Shown here: positions 1 to 6,282 of the stretch, piece after piece
Numbering within the stretch: the first letter of the stretch is position 1
How the letters are laid out: every line of letters starts with the position of its first letter
Assembly (NCBI GenBank): GCA_031268685.1
Contig: JAIRWW010000223.1
Location: 1-6,282, forward strand
Direction of reading: 5' to 3'
DNA from: Azoarcus sp.
Lineage (GTDB): Bacteria > Pseudomonadota > Gammaproteobacteria > Burkholderiales > Rhodocyclaceae
DNA length: 6,282 nucleotides
Notes under the pieces: generated by a model
Database searches by the model: none
Seen by the model: only the letters and a program-made list of their open reading frames with translations
Told to the model about the DNA's origin: nothing
Position numbers and translations under genes: made by a program

Positions 1-1
1 T

Positions 2-1462
2 TATCTGGCCGTATCCATTGGTATCGGGCTTTTTGCTTCGGCGCGGGTGCACAACGCCCGCGATTACATTACCGCCGGACGCCATTTGCCTATGTCTGTG
101 GTGCTGGCAATGGTATTCGCCACATGGTTCGGCGCTGAAACCGTACTCGGAAATTCAGGCACCTTCCTCAAAGAGGGCGCTAGCGGCCTGATTTCCGATC
201 CGCTTGGCGCGGGCATGTGCCTGATGCTGTTCGGCCTGGTCTTCGCCCGCCCCCTTTACCGCATGAATCTCCTGACCCTGGGCGATTTTTTCCGCCGCCG
301 CTACACCCGAGGCATCGAATTGACGCTGTCGGTCTGCATCGTCATTTCCTACCTCGGCTGGGTGGGCGCGCAGATCGCCGCGCTGGGCCTGGTGTTCGAC
401 CTGCTTTCGGGCGGCGTGATCGATCAACAGACAGGCATGGTGATCGGCGCGGCTGTAGTACTGCTCTACACACTGTTGGGCGGGATGTGGTCGGTGGCGG
501 TCACGACTTTCGTACAAATGATAGTAATCGTCCTGGGGCTGCTTTACGTTACCTGGATTGCCAGCGACATGGCGGGCGGCGTCACCACAGTCATTGAGCA
601 CGCCAAGGCCGCAGGCAAATTCGACATCCTGCGCGAAACCTCGGCGCGCGACGTTTTCACCTGGGTAGCGGCCTTTCTCACCATGGCGCTCGGTTCCATT
701 CCGCAGCAGGACGTTTTCCAGCGCGTCAATTCCTCGGGCAACGAGCGAACCGCAGTATGGGGAACGACCCTGGGCGGGTTTTTCTACATCATCTTCGCCA
801 TGACACCAGTCTATCTGGCCTACACGGCGCAAATCGTCGACCCGGAGATGGTGGCGCGCGTCTCGCTGGACGATACCCAGAAGATCATGCCGGTATTAGT
901 CATGAACCACATGACCACCGCGGCCCAAGTCGTCTTTTTCGGCGCGCTGCTCTCGGTCATCATGAGCACCGCCTCGGGGACGCTGCTCGCCCCCTCGGTG
1001 ACTTTTTCCGAAAACGTATTGCGCGGCTTCTTCCCGCGAATGACCGACAAGCAATTCCTCTGGGCATCGCGCGCCACCGTGGTAGTGTTCGCCCTTCTCG
1101 TCACATGGTATGCATTGAATTCCAATGCCAGCATCCACGAAATGGTCGAACGCGCTTATCGCATCACCCTGGCGGGCGCTTTCGTCCCGCTCGTCGCCGG
1201 AATATTCTGGAAACGCGCCAACAACCTGGGCGGCGCGCTTGCCGTCTGCCTGGGCCTGGCGACCTGGATCGGCGGCGAATTCCTGATCCACATCGGCGTT
1301 CTTCCCGACCTCCTCCAGCCGCAAGTGTACGGCCTCGCGGCGAGTGCGCTCGGCATGGCGCTCGGCGTCCTGCTCGGCGCGCCCTCGGCGGCGGATTCCC
1401 ATCCCCCCGCGCAGTCCTATCGGTACGTGGTCGCCACAGACTCCTGCGAGAACGGACAATGA
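2..1462 (+). CDS. Sodium:solute symporter (SSS family), 5'-truncated by window edge
   Basis: The reading frame is open from the left edge, so the true start lies outside the window; the GTG at 47 is internal. The visible part encodes 486 residues, close to full length for the SSS (PutP/PanF/SGLT) family, so probably only about 10-20 N-terminal residues are missing. It is a hydrophobic inner-membrane protein with about a dozen membrane segments. Family marks are the TM1-loop motif DYITAGRHLP (visible residues 21-30), the ATWFGAETVLG segment, a LLGGMWSVAVTTFVQ segment after the fourth or fifth helix, and GALLSVIMSTASGTLLAPS. The Ser-Thr of that MST (visible residues 322-323) lines up with the Na+-binding Ser340/Thr341 of E. 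coli PutP. The expected role is Na+-coupled uptake of a small organic solute; the substrate cannot be told from sequence. The C-terminal tail (from about GAPSAADSHPP) is hydrophilic. Its stop TGA overlaps the ATG of ubiU, which implies co-transcription. Family assignment is firm, substrate unknown. Confidence 0.93.
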   Translation, partial: YLAVSIGIGLFASARVHNARDYITAGRHLPMSVVLAMVFATWFGAETVLGNSGTFLKEGASGLISDPLGAGMCLMLFGLVFARPLYRMNLLTLGDFFRRRYTRGIELTLSVCIVISYLGWVGAQIAALGLVFDLLSGGVIDQQTGMVIGAAVVLLYTLLGGMWSVAVTTFVQMIVIVLGLLYVTWIASDMAGGVTTVIEHAKAAGKFDILRETSARDVFTWVAAFLTMALGSIPQQDVFQRVNSSGNERTAVWGTTLGGFFYIIFAMTPVYLAYTAQIVDPEMVARVSLDDTQKIMPVLVMNHMTTAAQVVFFGALLSVIMSTASGTLLAPSVTFSENVLRGFFPRMTDKQFLWASRATVVVFALLVTWYALNSNASIHEMVERAYRITLAGAFVPLVAGIFWKRANNLGGALAVCLGLATWIGGEFLIHIGVLPDLLQPQVYGLAASALGMALGVLLGAPSAADSHPPAQSYRYVVATDSCENGQ

Positions 1463-2472
1463 ACAGCATGCGCATACCCGAACTCGTCTGCCCCGCTGGC
1501 GGCCTGCCCGCGCTCAAAGCGGCGGTCGACAACGGCGCGGACTGCGTCTACTTCGGCTTCAAAGATGCAACCAACGCCCGCAACTTCACCGGACTCAACT
1601 TCGATCTTCCCCAAATCCGCGAAGGCATCGCCTATGCCCACAGCCATGGCCGCAAAGTGCTGCTCGCGCTCAACACATACCCGCTCGCCTGCAACCAGGC
1701 AGACTGGAACGCAGCCGTGGATCGCGCAGCGGAACTGGGCGTCGACGCCGTCATCATGGCCGATCCCGGCCTGATGGCCTACGCCGTCCGCGTCCACCCC
1801 GGACTGCGGCTGCACCTGTCGGTACAAGGCTCGGCGACCAGCCACGAAGCAATCAACTTCTACCGCGAACGCTTCGGCATCCAGCGCGTAGTGTTGCCGC
1901 GCGTACTGTCGCTGGCGCAAGTCAAACAACTTGCGGCCAATACCCCTGCGGAAATCGAAATATTCGGCTTCGGCGGCCTGTGCGTGATGGTCGAAGGGCG
2001 GTGCGCGCTCTCGGCCTACGTCACCGGCAAATCGCCGAACTGCAACGGCGCCTGTTCGCCGGACGCCTTCGTGCGCTGGGAGCAAACCCCCAAAGGCATG
2101 GAAACCCGCCTGAATGGCATCCTCATCGACCGCTACGCCGACGGCGAACGCGCAGGCTACCCGACCCTGTGCAAAGGCCGGTTCACAGTCAACGACGAAA
2201 CCTACTACGCCATCGAAGAACCTGCCAGCCTCAACACCCTGGAACTGCTCCCTGACCTCGCGCGCGCGGGAGTGTGCGCCATCAAAATCGAAGGACGGCA
2301 ACGCAACCCGGCCTACGTTGCCCAAGTCACCAAAGTATGGCGCGCCGCCCTGGATGCCCTCGCGCGCGATGGCGAAAGCTTTGCCGTGCAAGAAGCATGG
2401 ATGGCCGAACTCAACAAAATTTCCGAAGGCCAGAGTCACACCCTGGGCGCATACTACCGCCCGTGGAAATAA
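1459..2472 (+). CDS. ubiU: UbiU, O2-independent ubiquinone hydroxylase subunit (peptidase U32 family)
   Basis: The product has 337 residues (E. coli UbiU, formerly YhbU, has about 331). UbiU pairs with UbiV to hydroxylate the ubiquinone ring without oxygen; despite the U32 family name it is not known to act as a protease. The N-terminal U32 motif is [17 protein letters not shown]. The four [4Fe-4S] cysteines are visible at C175 (GGLC), C182 (EGRC), C199 (NGAC) and C238 (YPTLCKGR). Their spacing of 7, 17 and 39 is the same as C169/C176/C193/C232 of E. coli UbiU. Other U32 landmarks are [35 protein letters not shown] and [13 protein letters not shown] near the C-terminus. The start at 1459 overlaps the symporter stop (ATGA) and has a weak GAG eight bases upstream. 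The ATG at 1468 is an alternative that would remove three residues. The gene for its partner UbiV follows after 10 bases. No FNR-type site is visible; the operon promoter is probably left of the window. Confidence 0.96.
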   Translation: MNSMRIPELVCPAGGLPALKAAVDNGADCVYFGFKDATNARNFTGLNFDLPQIREGIAYAHSHGRKVLLALNTYPLACNQADWNAAVDRAAELGVDAVIMADPGLMAYAVRVHPGLRLHLSVQGSATSHEAINFYRERFGIQRVVLPRVLSLAQVKQLAANTPAEIEIFGFGGLCVMVEGRCALSAYVTGKSPNCNGACSPDAFVRWEQTPKGMETRLNGILIDRYADGERAGYPTLCKGRFTVNDETYYAIEEPASLNTLELLPDLARAGVCAIKIEGRQRNPAYVAQVTKVWRAALDALARDGESFAVQEAWMAELNKISEGQSHTLGAYYRPWK

Positions 2473-2482
2473 GCCCGATCCA

Positions 2483-4027
2483 ATGAAACTCTCCCTCGGC
2501 CCCCTGCTTTACTACTGGCCGCGCCAGCGCGTGCTCGACTTTTACAATGAAGCCGCCGCCTGCGAAGCCGTCGACATCATCTACTTGGGCGAAACCGTCT
2601 GTTCGCGCCGTCACGAATTGCGGCCCGACGACTGGCTCGCGCTTGCCGCCGAACTGAGCGGCGCGGGCAAAGAAGTCGTGCTGTCCACCCAGACGCTGAT
2701 CGAATCCGAATCCGATCTCAAGACCTTGCGCCGCGTCATCGACGAAAAAAACTTCCGCATCGAAGCCAACGACATGGGCGCGGTTCGGCTACTGGCAGAA
2801 GCCGGACGCCGAAACTGGATTGCCGGGCCTACGCTCAACATCTTCAACCCCGTCACGCTCGCCCTCCTCGTCGACGAAGGCGCCAGCCGTTGGGTCGTTC
2901 CGCCCGAGATGGCCGGAGAAAACGCCGCCGGCCTGCGCGCTGGAATGCCTGCTCGCATCGAAACCGAAATCTTTGCCCATGGCCGCCTGCCATTGGCCTA
3001 CTCCGCGCGCTGCTTTACCGCCCGGCATCACAACCTGCAAAAAGACGCCTGCGAATTCCGCTGCCTGAGCGACAGCGACGGCATCCTCTTGCGCACGCGC
3101 GAAGGCGAACCCTTCCTGACGCTCAACGGCACCCAGACCCAATCAGCAAGGGTCTACAACCTGCTCGCCGACCTGCCGGAAATCGCCGGTCACGCCGAAA
3201 TTCTGCGCATCAGCCCGCAAAGCGGACACACACTGGAAACAGCGGCTCTTTTTCGTGCCGCGCTCGATGCCCGCCTCAGCCCGGAAGCCGCCTTCGACGC
3301 CTGCCGGGCATTAATGCCTGAAGCGCCCTGTAACGGCTTCTGGTATGGCCGGGCAGGACTCGAACACATACCGCACGAAACCGCCTCGCCCACAATTTCT
3401 GCCCCCGCCTTTGCCCCCGCCTTTGCCCCCATCCCAGCTCCCATCCCAGCCCCCATCTCTGCGCCCGCTTCCGTGCCCGCGCCTGCCGTTTCCACGCCCG
3501 TTTCGCCTTCCGCGGCCATGCCTGCTGCGGTTTTGTCCCTGATTCGACTGCTTCCTGCTGGTTTGCGTGATCGCATCGCGCAAAAATTGCGGCACGCGCG
3601 CCTTCCCGCCTTCACCCTGCCTGCGCCGCTTGCCCGGCTCAATGCAAAACTGCCTCAGTTTCCGGCCACGCTGGCCCTGACCACGGCGCTCAACCTTGCG
3701 CCGGAAGCTCTGCTGCCGCGCGCCGCGCTCTCGCCCCTCACCGGACGCCGCCTGCGCGTGTGCGTGTCCGATGCCGGGTTCAGCCTCGACTTCACCCTCG
3801 GCGCAAATGGCCGCTTCCGCCCCTGCCGCGCTGGCGCGGCTGCCGACCTGACGATTTCCGCCGCCCTGCGCGACTTCATCGCACTCGCCCTGCGCGAAGA
3901 AGACGCCGATACCCTCTTCTTTGGCCGCCGTCTGCACATGGAAGGCGACACCGGACTCGGCGTACTGGTCAAAAACACACTCGACACCGTCGACTGGAAC
4001 AGCATTCTTGTAGAAGTCTCGGGCTAG
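2483..4027 (+). CDS. ubiV-ubiT: UbiV-UbiT fusion: O2-independent ubiquinone hydroxylase subunit joined to SCP2 lipid-binding accessory factor
   Basis: A single 514-codon frame covers two proteins that are separate in E. coli. Residues 1 to about 297 are UbiV (U32 family, about 292 residues in E. coli), starting [14 protein letters not shown] and including [17 protein letters not shown]. Candidate [4Fe-4S] ligands are C40, C177, C190 and C194. The gaps of 13 and 4 equal those of E. coli C180/C193/C197, and the first gap is 137 instead of 141. Residues about 298-345 form a Pro/Ala/Ser linker with no predicted fold. Residues 346-514 are Ubi[18 protein letters not shown] at its start, then an SCP2-type core ending in [20 protein letters not shown] and [10 protein letters not shown], the most conserved part of UbiT. 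The E. coli C-terminal tail of roughly 35 residues is largely absent. UbiT binds lipids/isoprenoid quinones, so the fusion should tether the lipid carrier to the UbiU-UbiV pair at a fixed ratio (inference). The frame is continuous, with no sign of frameshift. There is no clear Shine-Dalgarno before 2483, so translation may be coupled to ubiU. The stop overlaps that of aroC. Confidence 0.93.
   Translation: MKLSLGPLLYYWPRQRVLDFYNEAAACEAVDIIYLGETVCSRRHELRPDDWLALAAELSGAGKEVVLSTQTLIESESDLKTLRRVIDEKNFRIEANDMGAVRLLAEAGRRNWIAGPTLNIFNPVTLALLVDEGASRWVVPPEMAGENAAGLRAGMPARIETEIFAHGRLPLAYSARCFTARHHNLQKDACEFRCLSDSDGILLRTREGEPFLTLNGTQTQSARVYNLLADLPEIAGHAEILRISPQSGHTLETAALFRAALDARLSPEAAFDACRALMPEAPCNGFWYGRAGLEHIPHETASPTISAPAFAPAFAPIPAPIPAPISAPASVPAPAVSTPVSPSAAMPAAVLSLIRLLPAGLRDRIAQKLRHARLPAFTLPAPLARLNAKLPQFPATLALTTALNLAPEALLPRAALSPLTGRRLRVCVSDAGFSLDFTLGANGRFRPCRAGAAADLTISAALRDFIALALREEDADTLFFGRRLHMEGDTGLGVLVKNTLDTVDWNSILVEVSG
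3401..3472 (+). repeat. Degenerate 12-base tandem repeat encoding the Pro/Ala interdomain linker
   Basis: Six consecutive 12-base units run through the linker codons of the ubiV-ubiT fusion. Units 1 and 2 are identical (GCCCCCGCCTTT); units 3 and 4 are GCCCCCATCCCA and GCTCCCATCCCA; units 5 and 6 are more diverged (GCCCCCATCTCT, GCGCCCGCTTCC). They encode the tetrapeptides [20 protein letters not shown] and APAS (residues 307-330), followed by VPAP. The period is a multiple of three, so gain or loss of units keeps the frame and only changes linker length. Alternating Pro gives an extended, flexible tether of the kind seen between domains in multidomain enzymes. Confidence 0.85.
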
Positions 4028-5127
4028 CCCGGTGCGCGCCCCGCGATTTTCGGCGTAGCGGTTTGCACGTCACCGCATTGAGCGCGATGGCGCAAAGCAT
4101 GGTCGATCAACACCAGCGCCAGCATGGCCTCGGCCACGGGAACCGCGCGAATGCCCACGCAGGGATCGTGGCGTCCCTCGGTACTGACCGTCACCGCCTC
4201 ACCGGCGCGATTGATCGAACGCCGCGCGACGCGGATACTGGCCGCTGGCTTGACCGCCAGACTCAGCACAATATCCTGCCCCGACGACACCCCGCCAAGC
4301 ACACCGCCAGCATTATTGGAAAGAAAACCCTCTCGCGTCAGCTCATCGCCATGCACCGAGCCGCGCTGGCTCACCGACGCGAAACCCGCGCCGATCTCGA
4401 CGCCCTTGACCGCATTGATTCCCATCATTGCATAAGCAATATCGGCATCCAGCCGGTCGAACACAGGTTCGCCCCATCCCACCGGCACACCGCTGGCGAC
4501 GACGTTCAGCCGGGCGCCGATCGAATCCCCATCGCGGCGCAGCTCATCCAGATAAGTTTCGAGCCTGGGCGGCAAGGTGGCGTTGGGCACAAAAAAAGGA
4601 TTGCACCCGACCTCGTCCCATGACTCGAACGGAACCGCCAGCTCGCCGATCTGAACCACGCAGCCGCGAATCACAACGCCGAATCTCTCCATCAGCCACT
4701 TGCGCGCAATAGCGCCCGCCGCCACCCGCACAGCGGTCTCGCGCGCCGAAGCGCGCCCGCCGCCGCGATAATCGCGAATGCCATATTTCTGCCACCAAGT
4801 GTAATCAGCATGGCCGGGGCGGAAAGAATCGGCTATATCGCCGTAGTCGCGCGATCGCTGATCCTGATTGCGAATCAGAAGAGCGATTGGCGTGCCGGTC
4901 GTATGCCCCTCGAACACACCGGAAAGAATCTCCACCGCATCGGGTTCGCGGCGCTGCGTCACATAGCGCGAAGTACCCGGCTTGCGGCGGTCGAGCGCGG
5001 ACTGAATATCCGCCGCCGCGAGCGGCATGCCCGGCGGACAGCCATCGACAACGCAGCCGATTGCCGGGCCGTGGGACTCTCCAAAAGAAGCCACGCGGAA
5101 CAGTGTGCCGAAAGTATTGCCGGACAT
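4024..5127 (-). CDS. aroC: Chorismate synthase
   Basis: The product has 367 residues (about 361 in E. coli) and is complete. It converts 5-enolpyruvylshikimate-3-phosphate to chorismate with reduced FMN, the last step of the shikimate pathway in the cytoplasm; chorismate then feeds aromatic amino acids, folate and ubiquinone. Family signatures are all present: [20 protein letters not shown] at the N-terminus, with catalytic His19; [17 protein letters not shown] (48-64); FRPGHADY, with the second conserved His106; [11 protein letters not shown] (121-131); [35 protein letters not shown]; and [19 protein letters not shown] near the C-terminus. The ATG at 5127 is chosen because the family N-terminus starts exactly there and an AAAGGTG ribosome binding site lies seven bases upstream. 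The gene converges on ubiV-ubiT with overlapping stops and diverges from the tpsB-like gene. Nothing suggests loss of function. Confidence 0.98.
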   Translation of the reverse strand: MSGNTFGTLFRVASFGESHGPAIGCVVDGCPPGMPLAAADIQSALDRRKPGTSRYVTQRREPDAVEILSGVFEGHTTGTPIALLIRNQDQRSRDYGDIADSFRPGHADYTWWQKYGIRDYRGGGRASARETAVRVAAGAIARKWLMERFGVVIRGCVVQIGELAVPFESWDEVGCNPFFVPNATLPPRLETYLDELRRDGDSIGARLNVVASGVPVGWGEPVFDRLDADIAYAMMGINAVKGVEIGAGFASVSQRGSVHGDELTREGFLSNNAGGVLGGVSSGQDIVLSLAVKPAASIRVARRSINRAGEAVTVSTEGRHDPCVGIRAVPVAEAMLALVLIDHALRHRAQCGDVQTATPKIAGRAPG

Positions 5128-5134
5128 GGAGAAA

Positions 5135-5141
5135 CACCTTT
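5135..5141 (-). promoter_or_regulatory. Ribosome binding site of aroC
   Basis: Read on the minus strand the bases are AAAGGTG, a good match to the anti-Shine-Dalgarno complement. They lie seven bases upstream of the ATG at 5127. This supports the annotated aroC start. Confidence 0.75.
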
Positions 5142-5276
5142 GCGGAAAAGCGGAACGGGTAGCGAGTCTAACACTTCGTGAAAACCGCCTTCATCGTGAG
5201 CGCTGGCCCCGGCATCCGCGCGCGCTTGCGAGTTTGTATATGCTGCATGTTTTTGTGTATGTCTGAAAAAAATCAC

Positions 5277-5306
5277 TTGACTACGCAAAAACTTCTTGAC
5301 AATAAT
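5277..5306 (+). promoter_or_regulatory. Candidate sigma70-type promoter for the tpsB-like gene
   Basis: TTGACT (5277-5282) and AATAAT (5301-5306) each match five of six consensus positions and are separated by 18 bases; an A-tract at 5266-5272 lies just upstream. Transcription would start near 5313. A perfect TTGACA occurs at 5296-5301, but no good -10 hexamer sits at the usual distance from it. The call rests on motif matching alone in AT-rich DNA, where chance matches are common. Confidence 0.45.
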
Positions 5307-5325
5307 CGGCGGAATAATCTTCCCG

Positions 5326-5338
5326 TGATGTTTCATCA
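5326..5338. repeat. Short palindrome TGATG-TTT-CATCA
   Basis: Perfect 5-base arms around a three-base centre, lying roughly 13 to 25 bases after the predicted transcription start of the tpsB-like gene. It could be an operator half-site pair or a weak RNA hairpin. The arms are short and no U-run follows, so it is not a terminator. A chance origin is quite possible. Confidence 0.3.
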
Positions 5339-5439
5339 AATATCGTCTGCCATATCCACACAGCATGCCTTCAATCGACATCTACCCAAGACCAGTGGCG
5401 CTTCCCGCAACAGAACTGCGAATCGCCAATAACCAGCAC

Positions 5440-6282
5440 ATGTGCGGCAGCCGCTCTGTTTTCCTGCGCATAAAAACACGCTATCCCGCCTTTGCCGTGA
5501 TGCTCTGCGCTCTGTTTTTCCCAGCGTCCGATGCTCTGGCGCAGGCTGTGCCGCCCGGCGCTGCACAAGCAAACCGGCAGCAACAGGAACAGCTTCTGCA
5601 TGAACAACAACGCCAACAGCAATTTCAGCGGCAGGTGCAGCCTCCCATCGATGTGCGGCTAGATGATCCTGCAATCAGGCAAGATGTCTTCAAACTCCCC
5701 CTGGAAGAAACACCGTGCTTTTCTATCCAGAACATTGCCCTGACGGGAGATGCCGCCGCCCGCTTCCGGTTTGCCTTGGAAAAAGCCATCAAACGCTCCG
5801 GCTTCAAGCCCGGCATGTGCTTGGGTGCGCAAGGCATAAACGCCCTCATGACGCTCACCCAGAACGCGGCCATCGAGCGCGGCTACACCACCACCCGCAT
5901 CCTTGCCGCGCCGCAAGACCTCAAAAGCGGGCGGCTGGAACTCACCGTGATCCCCGGGCGCATCCATGGCATCCGCTTCGACCTTGACAACAAAGAGCAG
6001 ACGCACGCTGGGCGCATCGCGTGGAGCGCCAACGAATTCCCGGCTTCTCCCGGTGACATCCTCAACCTGCGCGACCTTGAGCAGGCACTGGAAAACCTCA
6101 AGCGCGTGCCCACAGCGGAGGCCGACATCCAGATCGTTCCCGCCGAGACGCCCAACGAAAGCGATGTCGTTATCAGTTGGCGCCAGCGCATCGTTCCCTG
6201 GCGTGCCATGCTTGGGCTTGACGACGCCGGTTCCCGCGCCACTGGCCGGTACCAGGGCAACGTCACGCTCTTCGCCGACAGC
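5440..6282 (+). CDS. TpsB-type outer-membrane transporter (ShlB/FhaC/HecB family), 3'-truncated by window edge
   Basis: The frame is open to the right edge: 281 codons are visible of an expected 550-600. TpsB proteins are outer-membrane beta-barrels that export one large partner exoprotein (TpsA) in two-partner secretion. From the ATG at 5440 there is a signal peptide with basic n-region (RSVFLRIKTR), a hydrophobic core (FAVMLCALFF) and a DALA cleavage site after residue 34. A Gln-rich stretch (about residues 43-67) follows, in the place of the FhaC plug helix. POTRA1 runs from about residue 91 (TPCFSIQNIALTG) to PGRI at 172-175, and includes CLGAQGIN and ERGYTTTRILAAPQDL. POTRA2 contains RPGD-like SPGDILNLRDLEQALENLKRVPTAEADIQI. 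The first barrel strands begin at WRAMLGLDDAGSRATGRYQG (about 249-268). An in-frame ATG at 5365 would give a 59-residue leader, unlikely; neither start has a clear Shine-Dalgarno. CdiB-type and adhesin/hemolysin-type transporters cannot be separated from this part. Confidence 0.92.
   Translation, partial: MCGSRSVFLRIKTRYPAFAVMLCALFFPASDALAQAVPPGAAQANRQQQEQLLHEQQRQQQFQRQVQPPIDVRLDDPAIRQDVFKLPLEETPCFSIQNIALTGDAAARFRFALEKAIKRSGFKPGMCLGAQGINALMTLTQNAAIERGYTTTRILAAPQDLKSGRLELTVIPGRIHGIRFDLDNKEQTHAGRIAWSANEFPASPGDILNLRDLEQALENLKRVPTAEADIQIVPAETPNESDVVISWRQRIVPWRAMLGLDDAGSRATGRYQGNVTLFADS

Larger units (their letters stand above)
5128..5439. other. Divergent intergenic region between aroC and the tpsB-like gene
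   Basis: This 312-base stretch carries no gene I can support. Small open frames across it (for example on the minus strand 4959-5381 and the plus strand 5178-5432) have no recognisable content and no ribosome binding site. The aroC-proximal part (5128-5230) is GC-rich. From about 5230 to 5345 the composition becomes clearly AT-rich, with an A-run at 5266-5272, as expected for a promoter region. It holds a candidate rightward promoter and a short palindrome. A leftward promoter for aroC must lie here too, but I see no convincing -35/-10 pair for it. If the TpsB start were the upstream ATG at 5365, the region would end at 5364. Confidence 0.6.

Noticed and set aside
757..1458. Upstream open extension of the ubiU frame within the symporter gene (possible 571-residue protein)
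   Set aside because: Its translation is Arg/Pro/His-rich out-of-frame text over the symporter; UbiU homology begins only at 1459, where the family N-terminus is expected.
1417..2439. 340-codon open frame antisense to ubiU
   Set aside because: Long antisense frames are common opposite GC-rich genes with third-position GC bias. The translation has no recognisable motif, and the opposite strand carries a clear UbiU with intact cluster cysteines.
2114..2482. N-terminal extension of the ubiV-ubiT frame upstream of the ATG at 2483
   Set aside because: It overlaps the ubiU coding region in another frame and is low-complexity; UbiV homology begins at MKLSLGPLL.
3401..3472. CRISPR-like or protein-binding iteron array
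   Set aside because: Units are 12 bases with no spacers and keep the reading frame; this is a coding microsatellite-like linker.
3311..3937. Gly/Arg-rich antisense open frame opposite the linker and UbiT domain
   Set aside because: The Gly repeats are the reverse-complement shadow of the Pro/Ala-coding tandem repeat; no independent support.
5296..5320. Perfect -35 TTGACA at 5296-5301 as the main promoter
   Set aside because: The nearest -10-like bases are only 11 to 13 bases away, and the hexamer at 17 bases (CTTCCC) is a poor match. The TTGACT/AATAAT pair fits better.
4959..5381. 140-codon minus-strand open frame spanning the aroC start and intergenic region
   Set aside because: It overlaps aroC in another frame and has no recognisable domain; the aroC start has a good ribosome binding site inside it.
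5365..5439. Longer TpsB start at ATG 5365, possibly an extended signal peptide
   Set aside because: The extra residues are neither basic nor like the known extended signal peptide region, and no ribosome binding site is seen. The ATG at 5440 gives a normal signal peptide. Kept as a possible alternative.

Overview
The window is GC-rich, gene-dense bacterial chromosome with four genes, two of them cut by the window edges. UbiU and UbiV homologues, a proteobacterial-type chorismate synthase and a TpsB (ShlB/FhaC-type) outer-membrane transporter point to a Gram-negative proteobacterium. A betaproteobacterium, perhaps Rhodocyclales-like, is my best guess, made from the general look of the proteins and not from any search.

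Left part, plus strand (1-4027): the 3' end of a sodium:solute symporter gene overlaps the start of ubiU by the four bases ATGA. Ten bases after ubiU comes a 514-codon gene whose first ~297 residues are UbiV and whose last ~169 residues are UbiT (an SCP2-type lipid-binding domain). A Pro/Ala linker built from a 12-base tandem repeat joins them. UbiU, UbiV and UbiT are the three proteins of O2-independent ubiquinone biosynthesis, which are separate polypeptides in E. coli. Both sets of four iron-sulfur cysteines match the E. coli spacing (exactly in UbiU, and with one small difference in UbiV), so the hydroxylase pair looks functional. This UbiV-UbiT fusion is the most notable feature of the window.

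Middle, minus strand (4024-5127): a complete aroC (chorismate synthase) converges on the ubi genes. The two stop codons share the palindrome CTAG, so there is no intergenic space and no room for a dedicated terminator. Chorismate feeds 4-hydroxybenzoate, the ubiquinone ring precursor, so the neighbours are metabolically related although not co-transcribed.

Right part: a 312-base divergent intergenic region (5128-5439) holds the aroC ribosome binding site, an AT-rich stretch with a plausible sigma70-type promoter reading right, and a short palindrome. It is followed by the 5' part of a TpsB two-partner secretion transporter gene that runs off the window. Its secreted partner (TpsA) is not in the window.

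No tRNA, rRNA, CRISPR array, insertion sequence or transposase was seen.
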